In this document: positions 8,973 to 18,731 of the stretch, piece after piece
Numbering within the stretch: the stretch's first letter is position 1
Layout: each line of letters starts with the position of its first letter
NCBI GenBank assembly: GCA_029247315.1
Contig: JAQWLM010000042.1
Span: forward strand, 1-64,000
From: AAA164-E04 sp014239995
Lineage (GTDB): Bacteria > Verrucomicrobiota > Verrucomicrobiia > Limisphaerales > AAA164-E04
Length of the DNA stretch: 64,000 bases
Direction: 5' to 3'
The notes under the pieces: generated by a model
What the model saw: only the letters and a program-made list of their open reading frames with translations
The model's database searches: none
What the model was told of the DNA's origin: nothing
Made by a program: the position numbers and the translations under genes

Positions 8973-9393
8973 GCCAGCGTTCACCATACTGGGGGCGGTT
9001 CAGAAGATTCCTGATCAGTCTTTCCCAATTTGCCTCCGACGGATCCATTTCGAGATTGGTGACCGTCTCCATCGATGGAGGCAAGCCAATCAGGTCATTA
9101 TAGGCACGCCGCACGAGTGCTCGGGGTGTTGCGGTGGGATTCATGGTCAACCCCTCATCCTCCAGTTGTTTCAGCAGGAAGGCGTCGATCGGATGGGTGG
9201 AGTCATCACTCGCGGAGACTTGTGGAATGGGGGGATTTGTCAATGGGACAAAAGGCCATTCGACAGCATGCATATGCCACGACATGCAAATCAGGATGCC
9301 ACGAACCAAGGGTTTCACAGCTGGTAGGTTGCGGACGAGACATGAATTGTCAAGTCCACGAAACCTGGGTCCCCAGTGCTTGTTCAGTGCCAT
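8973..9393 (-). pseudogene. DUF1549 N-terminal fragment, frameshifted from the downstream ORF
   Basis: From ATG 9393 this frame encodes a short hydrophobic export signal (LVRGILICMSWHMHAVEW) and the start of DUF1549 (HPIDAFLLKQLEDEGL, RALVRRAYNDLIGLPPS, RPQYGERW). After GERW the homology leaves this frame. Adding one base at about 8974 (GCTGG to GCTGGG) restores RPQYGERWASHWLDIVRFAE, the family consensus, in the frame of the next ORF. The repaired protein would be about 681 residues and lacks the usual N-terminal PSCyt1 cytochrome domain. In its present frame the ORF runs on only to 8866 with unrelated residues. It is either a real frameshift or a homopolymer error. Confidence 0.8.
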
Positions 9394-9495
9394 TCGATTG
9401 CACGGTGCTTATCATCGGCATTTTCCTTCTTGAATCAGGGGAATACCCAGCCTCGGTGGCATCGCTTGAAGGGTGCGTGGTGGAAAGTTTCTTGC

Positions 9496-9523
9496 TTGAC
9501 CCGTGCACGCGGAGCGATAGAAT
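9496..9523 (+). promoter_or_regulatory. Sigma-70-like promoter for the pseudopilin gene
   Basis: TTGACC (9496-9501), a 16-bp spacer and TAGAAT (9518-9523). The GTG start of the gene is only 9 nt past the -10 box, so the mRNA would have a leader of two or three bases or none. Confidence 0.5.
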
Positions 9524-9532
9524 CAATACACC

Positions 9533-10405
9533 GTGAACTATCCAAAAACACCCACATTGAGTCGTGGCTTTACGTTGATAGAGTTACTTGTCGTCATTGC
9601 AATTATCGCCATCCTTGCTGGGATGCTTTTACCAGCCCTCTCCAAGGCGAAAACCAAGGCACAGGGGATCAAATGCATGAGCAACAACAAGCAGCTTGTG
9701 CTTGGCTGGATTCTGTATTCAGTGGATTATGACGACAAGTGTGCCAACAACTTCACAATTCCAGGCACTGAACAGGCCATCAGATCAGGTAAATTCAACA
9801 ACTGGGTGAACAACATCATGAGCTGGGGAGCCGGCAGTTCGCTTGGTAATCGCAGCATCACCAATTTGCTTTGGGTCAAGAATGGCGTGTTGGGTCCCTA
9901 CACCGATGGGGCGGTGGGTATCTACAAATGTCCTGCAGATCACTTTCTTAGCGCTGAGCAAAAACGGGCAGGATTTCAACAGCGTTTGCGCAGTAACTCC
10001 ATGAATGCCTTGTTTGGTCGTTCCAACAATGACAAGAACGACAATACGGCTCGGGGTAAGAGCTGGGCCTTTGGGGGTAAATATCGTCAGTTCATCCGCA
10101 CCACGGATGTCCCGCAGCCAAGCATGACCTACCTGACCCTTGATGAACATCCCGATACCATCAACGATGGCTTCTTCATCACCGACCCGAACGTCAATAA
10201 CTGGCAGGATCGCCCTGCCTCCTATCACAACGGGGCTGCGGGTTTCTCCTTCGCCGATGGCCATGCGGAGGTGCATAAATGGCTCAGTCCGTCATCTGCC
10301 TATCCTGTTGAATATCGTCCCGCGCCAGCCAAGGGATTTGATGCAGCCGGCAAGAAGGACATTGCCTGGTATGGGGAGCGCATCCAGCTCATTCCCTATC
10401 GTTGA
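9533..10405 (+). CDS. Prepilin-type cleavage/methylation domain protein (PVC type II pseudopilin-like)
   Basis: 290 residues. Residues 11-31 hold the type III (prepilin peptidase) signal: a short leader, the G-F cleavage site, then TLIELLVVIAIIAILAGMLLPAL. The mature chain continues KAKTKAQGIKCMSNNKQLVLGW and ends with FSFADGHAEVHKW, the H-x9-DG-type motif seen in the very large pseudopilin families of Verrucomicrobia, Planctomycetes and Lentisphaerae. Such proteins would be anchored in the inner membrane and may assemble with a type II secretion or pseudopilus system encoded elsewhere. The start is GTG at 9533, directly behind a promoter match. The last 17 bp overlap, tail to tail, the end of the CRTAC1-like gene. 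Confidence 0.93.
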   Translation: MNYPKTPTLSRGFTLIELLVVIAIIAILAGMLLPALSKAKTKAQGIKCMSNNKQLVLGWILYSVDYDDKCANNFTIPGTEQAIRSGKFNNWVNNIMSWGAGSSLGNRSITNLLWVKNGVLGPYTDGAVGIYKCPADHFLSAEQKRAGFQQRLRSNSMNALFGRSNNDKNDNTARGKSWAFGGKYRQFIRTTDVPQPSMTYLTLDEHPDTINDGFFITDPNVNNWQDRPASYHNGAAGFSFADGHAEVHKWLSPSSAYPVEYRPAPAKGFDAAGKKDIAWYGERIQLIPYR

Positions 10406-12743
10406 TTTTGAGGCCCTTGCTCCGGGAAACCGTGTAGTAGTAGTTTGACTTTAGATCCTCAAAGATCTGAGAGTGCCCGTCAGCCCACTTCACTGCGGCT
10501 TGATCAATCATGGTTTTTTCGCCCAGACCAAAATGGAGTGTGGAGCTGTGCTGCGAGCGGTAGGAGTCGCCAGTGACTATATGGCGACTTGCCTGCCAGT
10601 TGCCCGTTCGGATCACCAGACTTGCGCCGACTGCCGAGGGTGACCCCGCTTCCCGCTTGATCCGGAATCCGATCCAGTTGTCGTTACCTTGGATTTGATT
10701 GCGATAAATGCGCAGGATCTGGCGATGATCGGGCCATGCCTCAAAATGGGTCATCAGCAGATCCATGCGTCCGTCTCCGTCCAGATCTTCCGACACGACG
10801 TTGCGGGTGTCCCGCTGCAGGCCCAGACCCCAAACATGTCCCACGTCAAGGAAGGATGCGCCTGAGCGATTGAGGAAAAGCCGGTTGCTTTCATATCCCC
10901 CGTAGGAATGTCCTATGCCGCGGGTTCGCCCGAATTTCTCCTTGAAATAAAGGTAGGCGGCAGGGTCTGCCTGGGAGTTGGCAAAAAAGGCGTCATGCAG
11001 CCAATACTCCGGCTCATAATCCCGGACGGATTCACGGCTCTCAAGCCCGTTTCCGATATAGACATCAGGGAAACCATCATTGTCGAAATCCGCAGCCGTG
11101 CATCCCCAGGCCCATCCTGCACGGGCGATGGATTGGCTCAGGACGTTCTGCTCGAATACCTTTCCCTGCTTTGAGAGGAATAAGCGGTTTCCATGGGTCA
11201 TGTGTTCCCGCATGGCCTTGTCCTCGGCAAGACCGGGCCTCCACAGGTTCAGGTGGGTGAGTCGATCGACGGTGGGCGAGGTCATTCCGATCATCAGGAG
11301 ATCGGGATGTCCGTCCACGTTGAAATCCGAAAAGGCGTGGGCCATGCCAAATCCATGGGTTTCCCCGAGGTAATCACGGGGCGCACGGTGAAAGGTGCCC
11401 GAGCCGTTGTTGAGATGGAGATCCACACCAGCAAAATCACTCACGACCACCAAGTCCAGTCCCTGGCGCCTATCAAGATCCACGAGGGAGGCGCTGTAGA
11501 CTCGTCGGTGCCGTGCCTCATCCAGTCCTGCGCTTGCGGTGATGTCCTCGAATTGAAAATTTCCGTTGTTTCTGAGCAGAAAAAACGGATGCCCGTCATT
11601 GGCATCATAAAACGGGGTGGGCAAGGCACCCGCTTCGTAGGGAATACGGTATTGGCCAAGGAAAATGTCAATGTCACCATCGGCGTCAATATCCCCGGTG
11701 GACAATACCATGGGATACACGGTAAGCGGTGTGGCGGGGCGCAGCATCACCTCATATTGGTCGAAGATTCCTCCCTTGGAACCTGGCAGGACGACGAGTC
11801 CCTCGTGTTTGTGACAAAGAAAGTCGGGGTTGCCGTCTCCGTTCAAGTCTGTAAATACCGCAGTGGAAAGCAAGCCTGGTGGGAAGGTACACAATGGGCG
11901 AGATTCAAACCCAGCACCTTTTCGATGGTGTAGTACGAGATTGTTGTTTGCCAGTATGATCTCCGCAAGGCCGTCTCCGTCAATGTCCTGGACAAGCAGT
12001 GGATCAATGGCATCCGCGTTTTCAGGTGGGGTGATGGTTTTTTGCAGAATCGGTTCAAACGCGGGCGGCCCATTTGAGGTGATGGCCTCCAGTGAGCGCG
12101 TATCGATACGCCTGACCTCATCCTGCCCCTGTTCTTCTCCCTGCATCCATTCAATGCCAAGCGGGCCCGTGATGAGGAGGTGTTCTTGCAGACCGGGATT
12201 GCGAAGTCCGGCACGGAAGAAGAAAGTGCTCTTTTCCGGATGCGTGTCCTTTTCTGGATCGAATCGCACATGACGGCATTCAAGGGTTTCCAGTTCCCAG
12301 CCTGCGTCGATGGCGCGATGGATTTCCTTCTTCCATGCATCCCACGAAAGTTGTCGTTGATCCCCCGTAAAACGCCATTGCTTGATGTTGAGATGGGGAA
12401 GGGTTTCGGACACATCCCACTCACCGGTCAGGAGTTCCGTGGGCATGCCTGCGGCGAGGGTTTCAAGCTTTGACTGGGAGGCGTTTACCTGGTTCCACCA
12501 TCCTTCCACGATGCGTCCCAGTGCCTGTGCACGCATTTCTACAGCCCACAAGGTTTCTGCCATTTTCTGCTCCCTGCGTTGAAAGGTCGCGACTTTTTCA
12601 CGGACGGCCTTGTTCACCTCGTCGCGCGGTGGTGTGGTTGGCAGCTTTGTCGGCAGACGGGAGCGCGCATGGTGCCACCCCATGACAGCGATACCCAGTG
12701 CAAGGATGGCCAAGGCAAGTCCTTTTTTGGTTCCTCTGCTCAT
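10389..12743 (-). CDS. CRTAC1-like FG-GAP/ASPIC-UnbV repeat protein
   Basis: 784 residues. An N-terminal hydrophobic segment (KGLALAILALGIAVMGW) serves as signal or anchor. Residues ~60-230 are helical and unrecognised. From ~245 on there are repeated FG-GAP (integrin alpha propeller) calcium-binding motifs: DIDGDGLAEII, DLNGDGNPDFL, DIDADGDIDIF, DFDNDGFPDVY and DLDGDGRMDLL. The C-terminal ~70 residues (AVGASLVIRTGN to AVKWADGHSQIFEDL) match the ASPIC/UnbV domain. The family is extracellular and common in PVC bacteria; no catalytic activity is known. It stands alone, transcribed away from the lipoprotein gene at 13.1 kb. Confidence 0.88.
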   Translation of the reverse strand: MSRGTKKGLALAILALGIAVMGWHHARSRLPTKLPTTPPRDEVNKAVREKVATFQRREQKMAETLWAVEMRAQALGRIVEGWWNQVNASQSKLETLAAGMPTELLTGEWDVSETLPHLNIKQWRFTGDQRQLSWDAWKKEIHRAIDAGWELETLECRHVRFDPEKDTHPEKSTFFFRAGLRNPGLQEHLLITGPLGIEWMQGEEQGQDEVRRIDTRSLEAITSNGPPAFEPILQKTITPPENADAIDPLLVQDIDGDGLAEIILANNNLVLHHRKGAGFESRPLCTFPPGLLSTAVFTDLNGDGNPDFLCHKHEGLVVLPGSKGGIFDQYEVMLRPATPLTVYPMVLSTGDIDADGDIDIFLGQYRIPYEAGALPTPFYDANDGHPFFLLRNNGNFQFEDITASAGLDEARHRRVYSASLVDLDRRQGLDLVVVSDFAGVDLHLNNGSGTFHRAPRDYLGETHGFGMAHAFSDFNVDGHPDLLMIGMTSPTVDRLTHLNLWRPGLAEDKAMREHMTHGNRLFLSKQGKVFEQNVLSQSIARAGWAWGCTAADFDNDGFPDVYIGNGLESRESVRDYEPEYWLHDAFFANSQADPAAYLYFKEKFGRTRGIGHSYGGYESNRLFLNRSGASFLDVGHVWGLGLQRDTRNVVSEDLDGDGRMDLLMTHFEAWPDHRQILRIYRNQIQGNDNWIGFRIKREAGSPSAVGASLVIRTGNWQASRHIVTGDSYRSQHSSTLHFGLGEKTMIDQAAVKWADGHSQIFEDLKSNYYYTVSRSKGLKINDRE

Positions 12744-13080
12744 GGTCGTGCTGTATCAGCCACTGGTTTGAGCATTCGATATGGGAGGAGGGTCCACCAT
12801 AAACGATGCCACTTCTCATGACGTGCGACTTGATTGCCTATTGGTTTGCCATCATGGATCACACCTCATTGCTAAGGTTACCCGGACCTTGAGACAAGTG
12901 CATAGTTGTAACTAGAACCAGATGGGTCTCAATTTGATTGTGCGTCATCATGGGATTCGAGCGTATGGCAAAAGAGACGAGGTATGGCATCACCTTCCGC
13001 CTTGCAGGATGCTGGTGCATGCCGCAGCATGGGAAATTCAAGCATGTTCAATTGACCCTGTCCGAGCTGGCGGGTTGATC
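12744..13080. other. Intergenic region between divergent genes
   Basis: No gene is supported here. A possible plus-strand promoter is TTGAGA (12889-12894), 18 bp, TAGAAC (12913-12918), which would give a leader of about 150 nt. The open frame continues upstream of 13081 to an ATG at 12922, but that part encodes no signal peptide and looks non-coding. Confidence 0.4.
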
Positions 13081-14415
13081 ATGGCACTTGCAAGTCACCA
13101 CAACTCAATGGACCAGATGATCAAACAGGTTTCAATCAAACAGCTTTTCCTGCCGCTATGCCTTGCGGTTCTGCTCATGGCGGGTTGCCTTCATTCACCA
13201 CAGGAAAAGCTTACAACGGAGACGGACACGATTGGAGTTCAGGGAGGGATGAAGCGCGTCTTTGGAGAAGATGCTGCCTTTCTGCAGCGGCATACCGACG
13301 CGATCCTTTTACGGCATGGATCTGCAGCCGTGGTGGTGGTTCCGGAGTATCAGGGACGTGTCATGACCTCAACGGCGCGTGGTGACCAGGGGCCCAGCAG
13401 TGGTTGGATCAATCGCGATGTCATCAGGGAAGGGGTGCTCCCACCCGCACGTGCCAGGGGCAAGCTCGAGGATCACATGTATGCCTTTGGTGGGGAGGAA
13501 CGCTTCTGGATGGGACCGGAGGGCGGGCAGTACTCCATCTTTTTTGAGCCCGATGCTCCGTTTGAATTTCAGCACTGGCATACTCCCGATCCCATCGACA
13601 CCGACCCGTGGAAGGTGGTGGAAAAGGATGCCCGCAGCATCCTGTTCACGCATGATTTCAGCCTGAGAAACCACACGGGAACCCGTTTTGAAGTGGGGGT
13701 GCGACGTTCCATTACCCTGCTGGACAGGGATTCCATGGCAGATCTTCTCGGTGCCAGTCTGCCGCCTGCGGTGGATGCCGTTGGCTACACGACGGACAAC
13801 ATGGTCACCAACCGAGGGGGCACGGCTTGGGAAAAGGACACCGGGTTGCTTTCGATCTGGCTGCTTTGCATGTTTCAACCTTCCGATACCACCACGGTAT
13901 TTGTTCCTTACCGTCAGGGGGCGGAGGCGGTGCTTGGACCGGTCGTCCGTTCGGACTATTTCGGTGAGGTTCCATCGGATCGCCTCAAGTTACATGAGAA
14001 AATGATTCTTTTCCGTGCCGACGGAAAGGCACGGGGAAAGATTGGCCTGGTGCCTGAGCGATCGCTTGGCTTGGTCGGTAGTTACGATCCCCTGGGGCAG
14101 CATCTGACCTTGCTTCTCTACACTCCCCCTGTGGCACATGCAGGTTACGTTAATTCCATGTGGGAAATGCAGGAGCATCCATACAGGGGCGATGCCATCA
14201 ACAGTTACAATGACGGTCCGGTGGATTCCGGGGGAGAGCAGATGGGTCCCTTCTACGAACTGGAATCCTCTTCACCGGCATTGGCACTGGAACCGGGGGC
14301 TTCTGCTGCACATCTCCAGACCATCGTCCACCTCTACGGCAGTGAAGGGGATCTGCAGGCCGTTCTCTCGGGGCTCCTTGAACTTGATCTTGAACAGATA
14401 CGGACGGCCTTCTAG
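13081..14415 (+). CDS. Lipoprotein of unknown function, DUF6786-like
   Basis: The N-terminal lipobox is clear: basic residues, then LFLPLCLAVLLMAGC, with the Cys as lipidated residue +1. Three in-frame ATGs (13081, 13108, 13117) precede the signal; 13117 (MIKQVSIKQLFLP) gives the most typical lipoprotein leader, and 13081 is kept as the outer limit. The mature part is beta-rich, with AVVVVPEYQGRVMTSTARG near the start and HAGYVNSMWEMQ near the end. The shape recalls sugar-binding or mutarotase-like beta-sandwich proteins and the secreted DUF6786 family; that name is a recollection, not a search result. It converges with the alpha-galactosidase-like gene, suggesting a glycan-related role, which is inference. 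Confidence 0.75.
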   Translation: MALASHHNSMDQMIKQVSIKQLFLPLCLAVLLMAGCLHSPQEKLTTETDTIGVQGGMKRVFGEDAAFLQRHTDAILLRHGSAAVVVVPEYQGRVMTSTARGDQGPSSGWINRDVIREGVLPPARARGKLEDHMYAFGGEERFWMGPEGGQYSIFFEPDAPFEFQHWHTPDPIDTDPWKVVEKDARSILFTHDFSLRNHTGTRFEVGVRRSITLLDRDSMADLLGASLPPAVDAVGYTTDNMVTNRGGTAWEKDTGLLSIWLLCMFQPSDTTTVFVPYRQGAEAVLGPVVRSDYFGEVPSDRLKLHEKMILFRADGKARGKIGLVPERSLGLVGSYDPLGQHLTLLLYTPPVAHAGYVNSMWEMQEHPYRGDAINSYNDGPVDSGGEQMGPFYELESSSPALALEPGASAAHLQTIVHLYGSEGDLQAVLSGLLELDLEQIRTAF

Positions 14416-14476
14416 TGCGCGTGGCGGAGAGTGCCCCCCACAGGATGCGATAGCAACATATGGACTCCTGTGGTTT

Positions 14477-16729
14477 TCAGCGGATGACATGCCAGGACAT
14501 CCCCTGGGGAGGCACCGTGACCTGCAGTTTGATATGATGATCCCTGGCAAGGGTATAGGTTTTTGCCGCCTGTCCTGCCAGGTTTATTTGTGCCGTGTCT
14601 GTGATCCCGGTGTAGTAAAGATTCAGGCGTATGGTTTTGGTCACCTCGTGGTTCAGGGGGTTGTAAACACAGAGCATTCCCCTGTTTTTGAGCGAAGGAT
14701 TCACATGCAGGATCCAGTCCAGGTCGCGTCCATCTGCCCGTCGCCCGTGCACGATATCTGATTCCAGGATATCCCGATGACGTTTGAACCATCCCACCAC
14801 CTCCTTGACACGTTCCCGGGTGGTTTTGGTGTCAAACAGTCTGGGACCGCGGTAATGGGCCTGGACCCCCATGCCCAGATTGGATCGCATCATGCTCTCA
14901 TAATGATCCAGGTGTGCATGCAGGGGCTCGATGGTCGCGGCGGCTCCTCCACCGTGATATTGCGTCAGGGGGACGAACATCCATCCCATGCTGGGGGTCT
15001 TGGTCCAGGACCCGTCATAGATGTTCTGCCGCGTGTGGATGACCTGGTGAGCACGGGGCAGTGACCAGTTCACCTCCCGGTAACCCATGCCACACTTGTT
15101 GGATCCGTTCAGGTAATAATAATCTGGTGCATTGATGTAAACACCCCTTTTCCGGAGATCTTGATAGAGCCCGGTGGTCAGTTGCCACTGGACCCATCGG
15201 GAGTCGTTGATGCCCTTCTGGAGAGGGGGACGGGAGGTGATGTCGATATCGCCGGGATAGGGGCCATCATTTTCAAACTGTTCGAAGCCGGTGGTATCAT
15301 AGAACGCACGTATGGTTTTCAACCAGTCCAGTCCCCACGGCGAACTGACCGCAGGACAACGTCCATGCGTCGCGGTCTGGCCAGGTGGAGAAACAATCAT
15401 GCTTGTGTCCTCTACCTTGCGTGATGAAAAGAGTGAATAGGATCCGAGCTCGATTCCCCGGGCCTCGGCATGGTCCGCCACCGTCTTCCATCGAGCGAGA
15501 AAGGTGGGATCCTTGTTCCCCATGTGGAATCCACTGCCAAAACTCAGGATGATCGCTTCAAAACCTACCTCAGCGGCCTCATCGATGGCCTGCGTCACCC
15601 GCTCCGGGTCGTGACTGAGCAGGTGGTGGGTGATGGGGTTCTCGGTAACCCAAGGTGCAACGGTTCGGTACATGCGCCGCAGGGCGAGCCCACACCGTTC
15701 CCGGTCCGTGTCGTCATAAGCCAGTTCAAAAACACGGAACCCCAGGAACGTTTCCCCTGGACCCACTTCCTGCGCCGGGCCAAAACTGGGTTCGCACACG
15801 AGCAGGCAGGGTGTCTGGCGGGCGTAATTAACCTGGGAACTGTAGAGTGGATCCTTTTTCCAGTGCACCACATGCCGATTTGCATTTTGAAAATTAAAGC
15901 CTCCAAAGGCAAAGTCGGTCTCGACATGCAGATACTGCGGGCGGGGGATGGTCACGCCCTCACGAGACTCGACCCAGTTGGCATGCTCGACCAGCGCGAG
16001 CTCCTCGCTGGTGAACCGGTCAATCATCAGAGGATGCTTGCCTAGGTTTTGCACCGTGATCCACTTGCTCATGGCGGGGATGCCATCGTAAAGCTCGTAG
16101 TAGACGCTGACACGGGCTTCGTGCATGGCACCTTCCAAGTTGTGCGGCATGTAGTCCATCCTGAGTCGCACGCCCCTTGGAGGCCATACCGCATCGGGGG
16201 CGGCATGGCGTCGTCGTTTCCACTCAAATCGCGACTCAGGCTGGTCCACCTCAAAGCTCTCGAGTCGCATCGATGACTGTTGAGCCTTCATGGCATCCAG
16301 CCATTCGGGCGTGATGAAGGCATGATCGGGTTGTCCCACCAAGCCCCCTACTTCGTGCGGGGTGCCGTTGATCGTGATCCGTGCCTCGGGTCGGACGGAG
16401 CGAAGCATCGATTGTCCGTTGATCAGGTTTTCAAAGCCAACACAGGCCCCGTTGGGGGCTACACGCCAACTTCTGCGGATGAGTCCATTGTCCATGTACA
16501 AGGTGCGACCATCGGCACTACGGCCTACCCTGGCTTTGTAGCCCGAGGCATCGATGAGGTAATCCCGAGTGTTTTTCCCATCGCTTGCCTGGAGAACGGG
16601 AAGTGCCAGGATTGCCTCTTCCGGGTCTTGTTGGGTGGTCGATTGGGACCGCGCAGCTGTCACCCGAAGAGGGAATGTCAGGACCAAGGTCAGTAGTAGT
16701 CCTGCAAGCAATTGGGAGTGTCTATTCAT
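14477..16729 (-). CDS. Secreted alpha-galactosidase-like glycoside hydrolase (clan GH-D/GH36-like)
   Basis: 750 residues with signal peptide (LLAGLLLTLVLTFPLRVTA). Residues ~40-330 are a beta-sandwich typical of the N-terminal domain in GH36-like enzymes (LYMDNGLIRRSWRVAPNG, GFENLINGQSML). A barrel follows with EAIILSFGSGFHMG, GIELGSYSLFSSR, FEQFENDGPYPGD (the Asp-rich strand end where the nucleophile sits in this clan) and VYINAPDYYYLNG. A C-terminal beta domain has GMLCVYNPLNHEVTKT. The architecture is that of retaining alpha-galactosidases and relatives; the exact family and catalytic pair are not certain. It lies among other glycan genes but is not in an operon. Confidence 0.72.
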   Translation of the reverse strand: MNRHSQLLAGLLLTLVLTFPLRVTAARSQSTTQQDPEEAILALPVLQASDGKNTRDYLIDASGYKARVGRSADGRTLYMDNGLIRRSWRVAPNGACVGFENLINGQSMLRSVRPEARITINGTPHEVGGLVGQPDHAFITPEWLDAMKAQQSSMRLESFEVDQPESRFEWKRRRHAAPDAVWPPRGVRLRMDYMPHNLEGAMHEARVSVYYELYDGIPAMSKWITVQNLGKHPLMIDRFTSEELALVEHANWVESREGVTIPRPQYLHVETDFAFGGFNFQNANRHVVHWKKDPLYSSQVNYARQTPCLLVCEPSFGPAQEVGPGETFLGFRVFELAYDDTDRERCGLALRRMYRTVAPWVTENPITHHLLSHDPERVTQAIDEAAEVGFEAIILSFGSGFHMGNKDPTFLARWKTVADHAEARGIELGSYSLFSSRKVEDTSMIVSPPGQTATHGRCPAVSSPWGLDWLKTIRAFYDTTGFEQFENDGPYPGDIDITSRPPLQKGINDSRWVQWQLTTGLYQDLRKRGVYINAPDYYYLNGSNKCGMGYREVNWSLPRAHQVIHTRQNIYDGSWTKTPSMGWMFVPLTQYHGGGAAATIEPLHAHLDHYESMMRSNLGMGVQAHYRGPRLFDTKTTRERVKEVVGWFKRHRDILESDIVHGRRADGRDLDWILHVNPSLKNRGMLCVYNPLNHEVTKTIRLNLYYTGITDTAQINLAGQAAKTYTLARDHHIKLQVTVPPQGMSWHVIR

Positions 16730-16865
16730 CTTGAAAGCATGTTGATGTTGCCTGATATCAGTGGAGGAAGCATAAATGACACTGTCCGCATGTCATCCAA
16801 AATACCTACCCGGTTGAAGAGGTATCAAATGCCACGGATAAAGAAAATTTTTCGGGACATTCAGG

Positions 16866-18464
16866 ATGCGCCGTTTAAGCTGGATTCCTATGAATGCCCT
16901 GCAATCGGCACAATATCAGGTAATACGGCGCGTGTGGCTTCCTCTGTTGGTCTTGTCCATGATGGGGCTCGAGACGGTGAGGGTTCGGTCCGCGCATTCC
17001 CCAAATGACACGGGCAAGGGCTCGCGCAAAACCATTCTTGCGGCGCACGAGGACGCCATCCTCTACCGGTCAGGGACCACCTACGTGATGCAGTCACCTG
17101 AGCGATGCCAGGCAAATCCCGTTCTGGCTGCCGCCATGCCCTGGGAGCTTGCCATTGGTTATTGCTCCGTCTTTCATGACCCGGTTACGGGCCTTTACCA
17201 GGCCTGGTACCAGGCTTACGCCGGATCTCGGGCAGAGCATCCCACCCGGCGGGTGGTGCTTTGCTACGCCACATCGAGGGACGGTCTTCATTGGGAAAAG
17301 CCCAAGTTGCGCCTTTTTGATTTTAACGAAAATCCCGAGACCAATATCGTGCTTGTTGGCAACGGTGGGCGGAGCGTTAATTACGGTGCTTCTGTTCTGG
17401 TGGATCCGCGTGATGCGGACCCACAGCGCCGTTACAAGCTGGCCTACTGGGACTTTGTAGAGCTGGAAGGAATCCAGAAGCCTGGTCTGTGCGTTGCTTT
17501 TTCACCCGACGGTATTCATTGGAAAAAGCATCCTCAGGGCCCGCTCCTGCAGGGAGCTTATGGGGATCCTACCCAGCCACCTCTTGCTGGTAAGCACCTC
17601 AATGAACCCGCGATCAGGCCTGCTATCAGCGATGTGATGGATCTGATGTGGGATCCCCCCCATCAACGGTTTGTCATATACTCCAAGACCTGGATCGATG
17701 CGCCTGACGGACGACGTTTCTGGAAAAGGGCGGTGGTGCGTACCACCTCCACCGACTTTATCCACTGGACGCCACCGGAGATGGTGCTGTCGCCCGCTGA
17801 TCACGACCATGGCCAATTACACGGGGCTTCGGTGTTCTTTCATCAGGGCCTTTATCTGGCCCTTGTGCAGCGCCTTGACTTTGGAGGGTTTGATCGAGGA
17901 GGCACCGGGAACATGCCTGCCGAACTGGCCTGGAGCCAGGATGGAAGGCATTGGCAACGCCCTTTTGAGGATCGCATGTTTCTGGGTGTCTCGGGCAAGG
18001 GGGACCGTTTTGATGCCGGATGCCTGTGGACCAGTGCCACGCCTGTTCATCTCGAAGGAGAAACCCGCTTGTATTATGGAGCCTATCCCGCCTGGGATGC
18101 CGACTTGAGCGTCTCCCCGACAGGGATCGGGATGGCACGTGTCCCGCGCGATCGGTTCATTGGGATTGCCCCTGTCGATGTGCAGGGACAGGTCACCTTC
18201 AGGCCCATCCACCTGGATGGGCATCGTGCCATTACGCTTAATGCGGATGCTACCCATGGTGCACTTCGTCTGGAGATTCTGAGTGCCGGAGGCTATGGGG
18301 TCGAGGGTTACACCCGGGCTGATGCCATGGTGCTGAAGGGGGATCATCTGGCGCATTCCGCAGCGTGGAAATATCATACGCTCGAGGACCTGAGACCGGG
18401 CGCCTATCAGTTGCGCGTGCATCTGCGTCATGCGCAACTCTACGCCCTGAGTCTGCAGCAGTAG
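16866..18464 (+). CDS. Secreted five-bladed beta-propeller, glycosidase-like (GH43/GH32-like fold)
   Basis: 532 residues by the longest frame. An internal ATG at 16890 is an equally good start ahead of the signal sequence (VWLPLLVLSMMGLETVRVRSA). The body has repeating strand patterns of a five-bladed propeller: YCSVFHDPVTGLYQAWYQAY, VVLCYATSRDGLHWEKPKL, LCVAFSPDGIHWKKHP, ELAWSQDGRHWQRPF and TRLYYGAYPAWD. These S-x-D-G-x-x-W blades are found in GH32/43/68-type and related putative glycosidases of PVC bacteria. A C-terminal beta-sandwich (~435-530) follows. It diverges from the alpha-galactosidase-like gene, leaving about 136 bp for both promoters. Substrate unknown. Confidence 0.68.
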   Translation: MRRLSWIPMNALQSAQYQVIRRVWLPLLVLSMMGLETVRVRSAHSPNDTGKGSRKTILAAHEDAILYRSGTTYVMQSPERCQANPVLAAAMPWELAIGYCSVFHDPVTGLYQAWYQAYAGSRAEHPTRRVVLCYATSRDGLHWEKPKLRLFDFNENPETNIVLVGNGGRSVNYGASVLVDPRDADPQRRYKLAYWDFVELEGIQKPGLCVAFSPDGIHWKKHPQGPLLQGAYGDPTQPPLAGKHLNEPAIRPAISDVMDLMWDPPHQRFVIYSKTWIDAPDGRRFWKRAVVRTTSTDFIHWTPPEMVLSPADHDHGQLHGASVFFHQGLYLALVQRLDFGGFDRGGTGNMPAELAWSQDGRHWQRPFEDRMFLGVSGKGDRFDAGCLWTSATPVHLEGETRLYYGAYPAWDADLSVSPTGIGMARVPRDRFIGIAPVDVQGQVTFRPIHLDGHRAITLNADATHGALRLEILSAGGYGVEGYTRADAMVLKGDHLAHSAAWKYHTLEDLRPGAYQLRVHLRHAQLYALSLQQ

Positions 18465-18731
18465 CCAGGTGCGTCGCTGGACCTGATGGCCAGGCTGGGA
18501 TGGCTCCCTAGGATGAGACTTTCTGGGGGTATCGTTTCATTCTTCCTTGCTTGGACCTTTGTGTTATCTGACGTGCCTGCCAAGCTTTGCAGGAAAAGAG
18601 GTGCATCCAGATAGAAAGACCCGGACTGATGCATCCTCATGATGGGTATTCTGCTCTTGTCCGGGTTGGAGAAAGGCGAGATCCATGTAGTGCATGCTTG
18701 TGTTTCGCTCAGGGTATGTTTTGATTACAGC

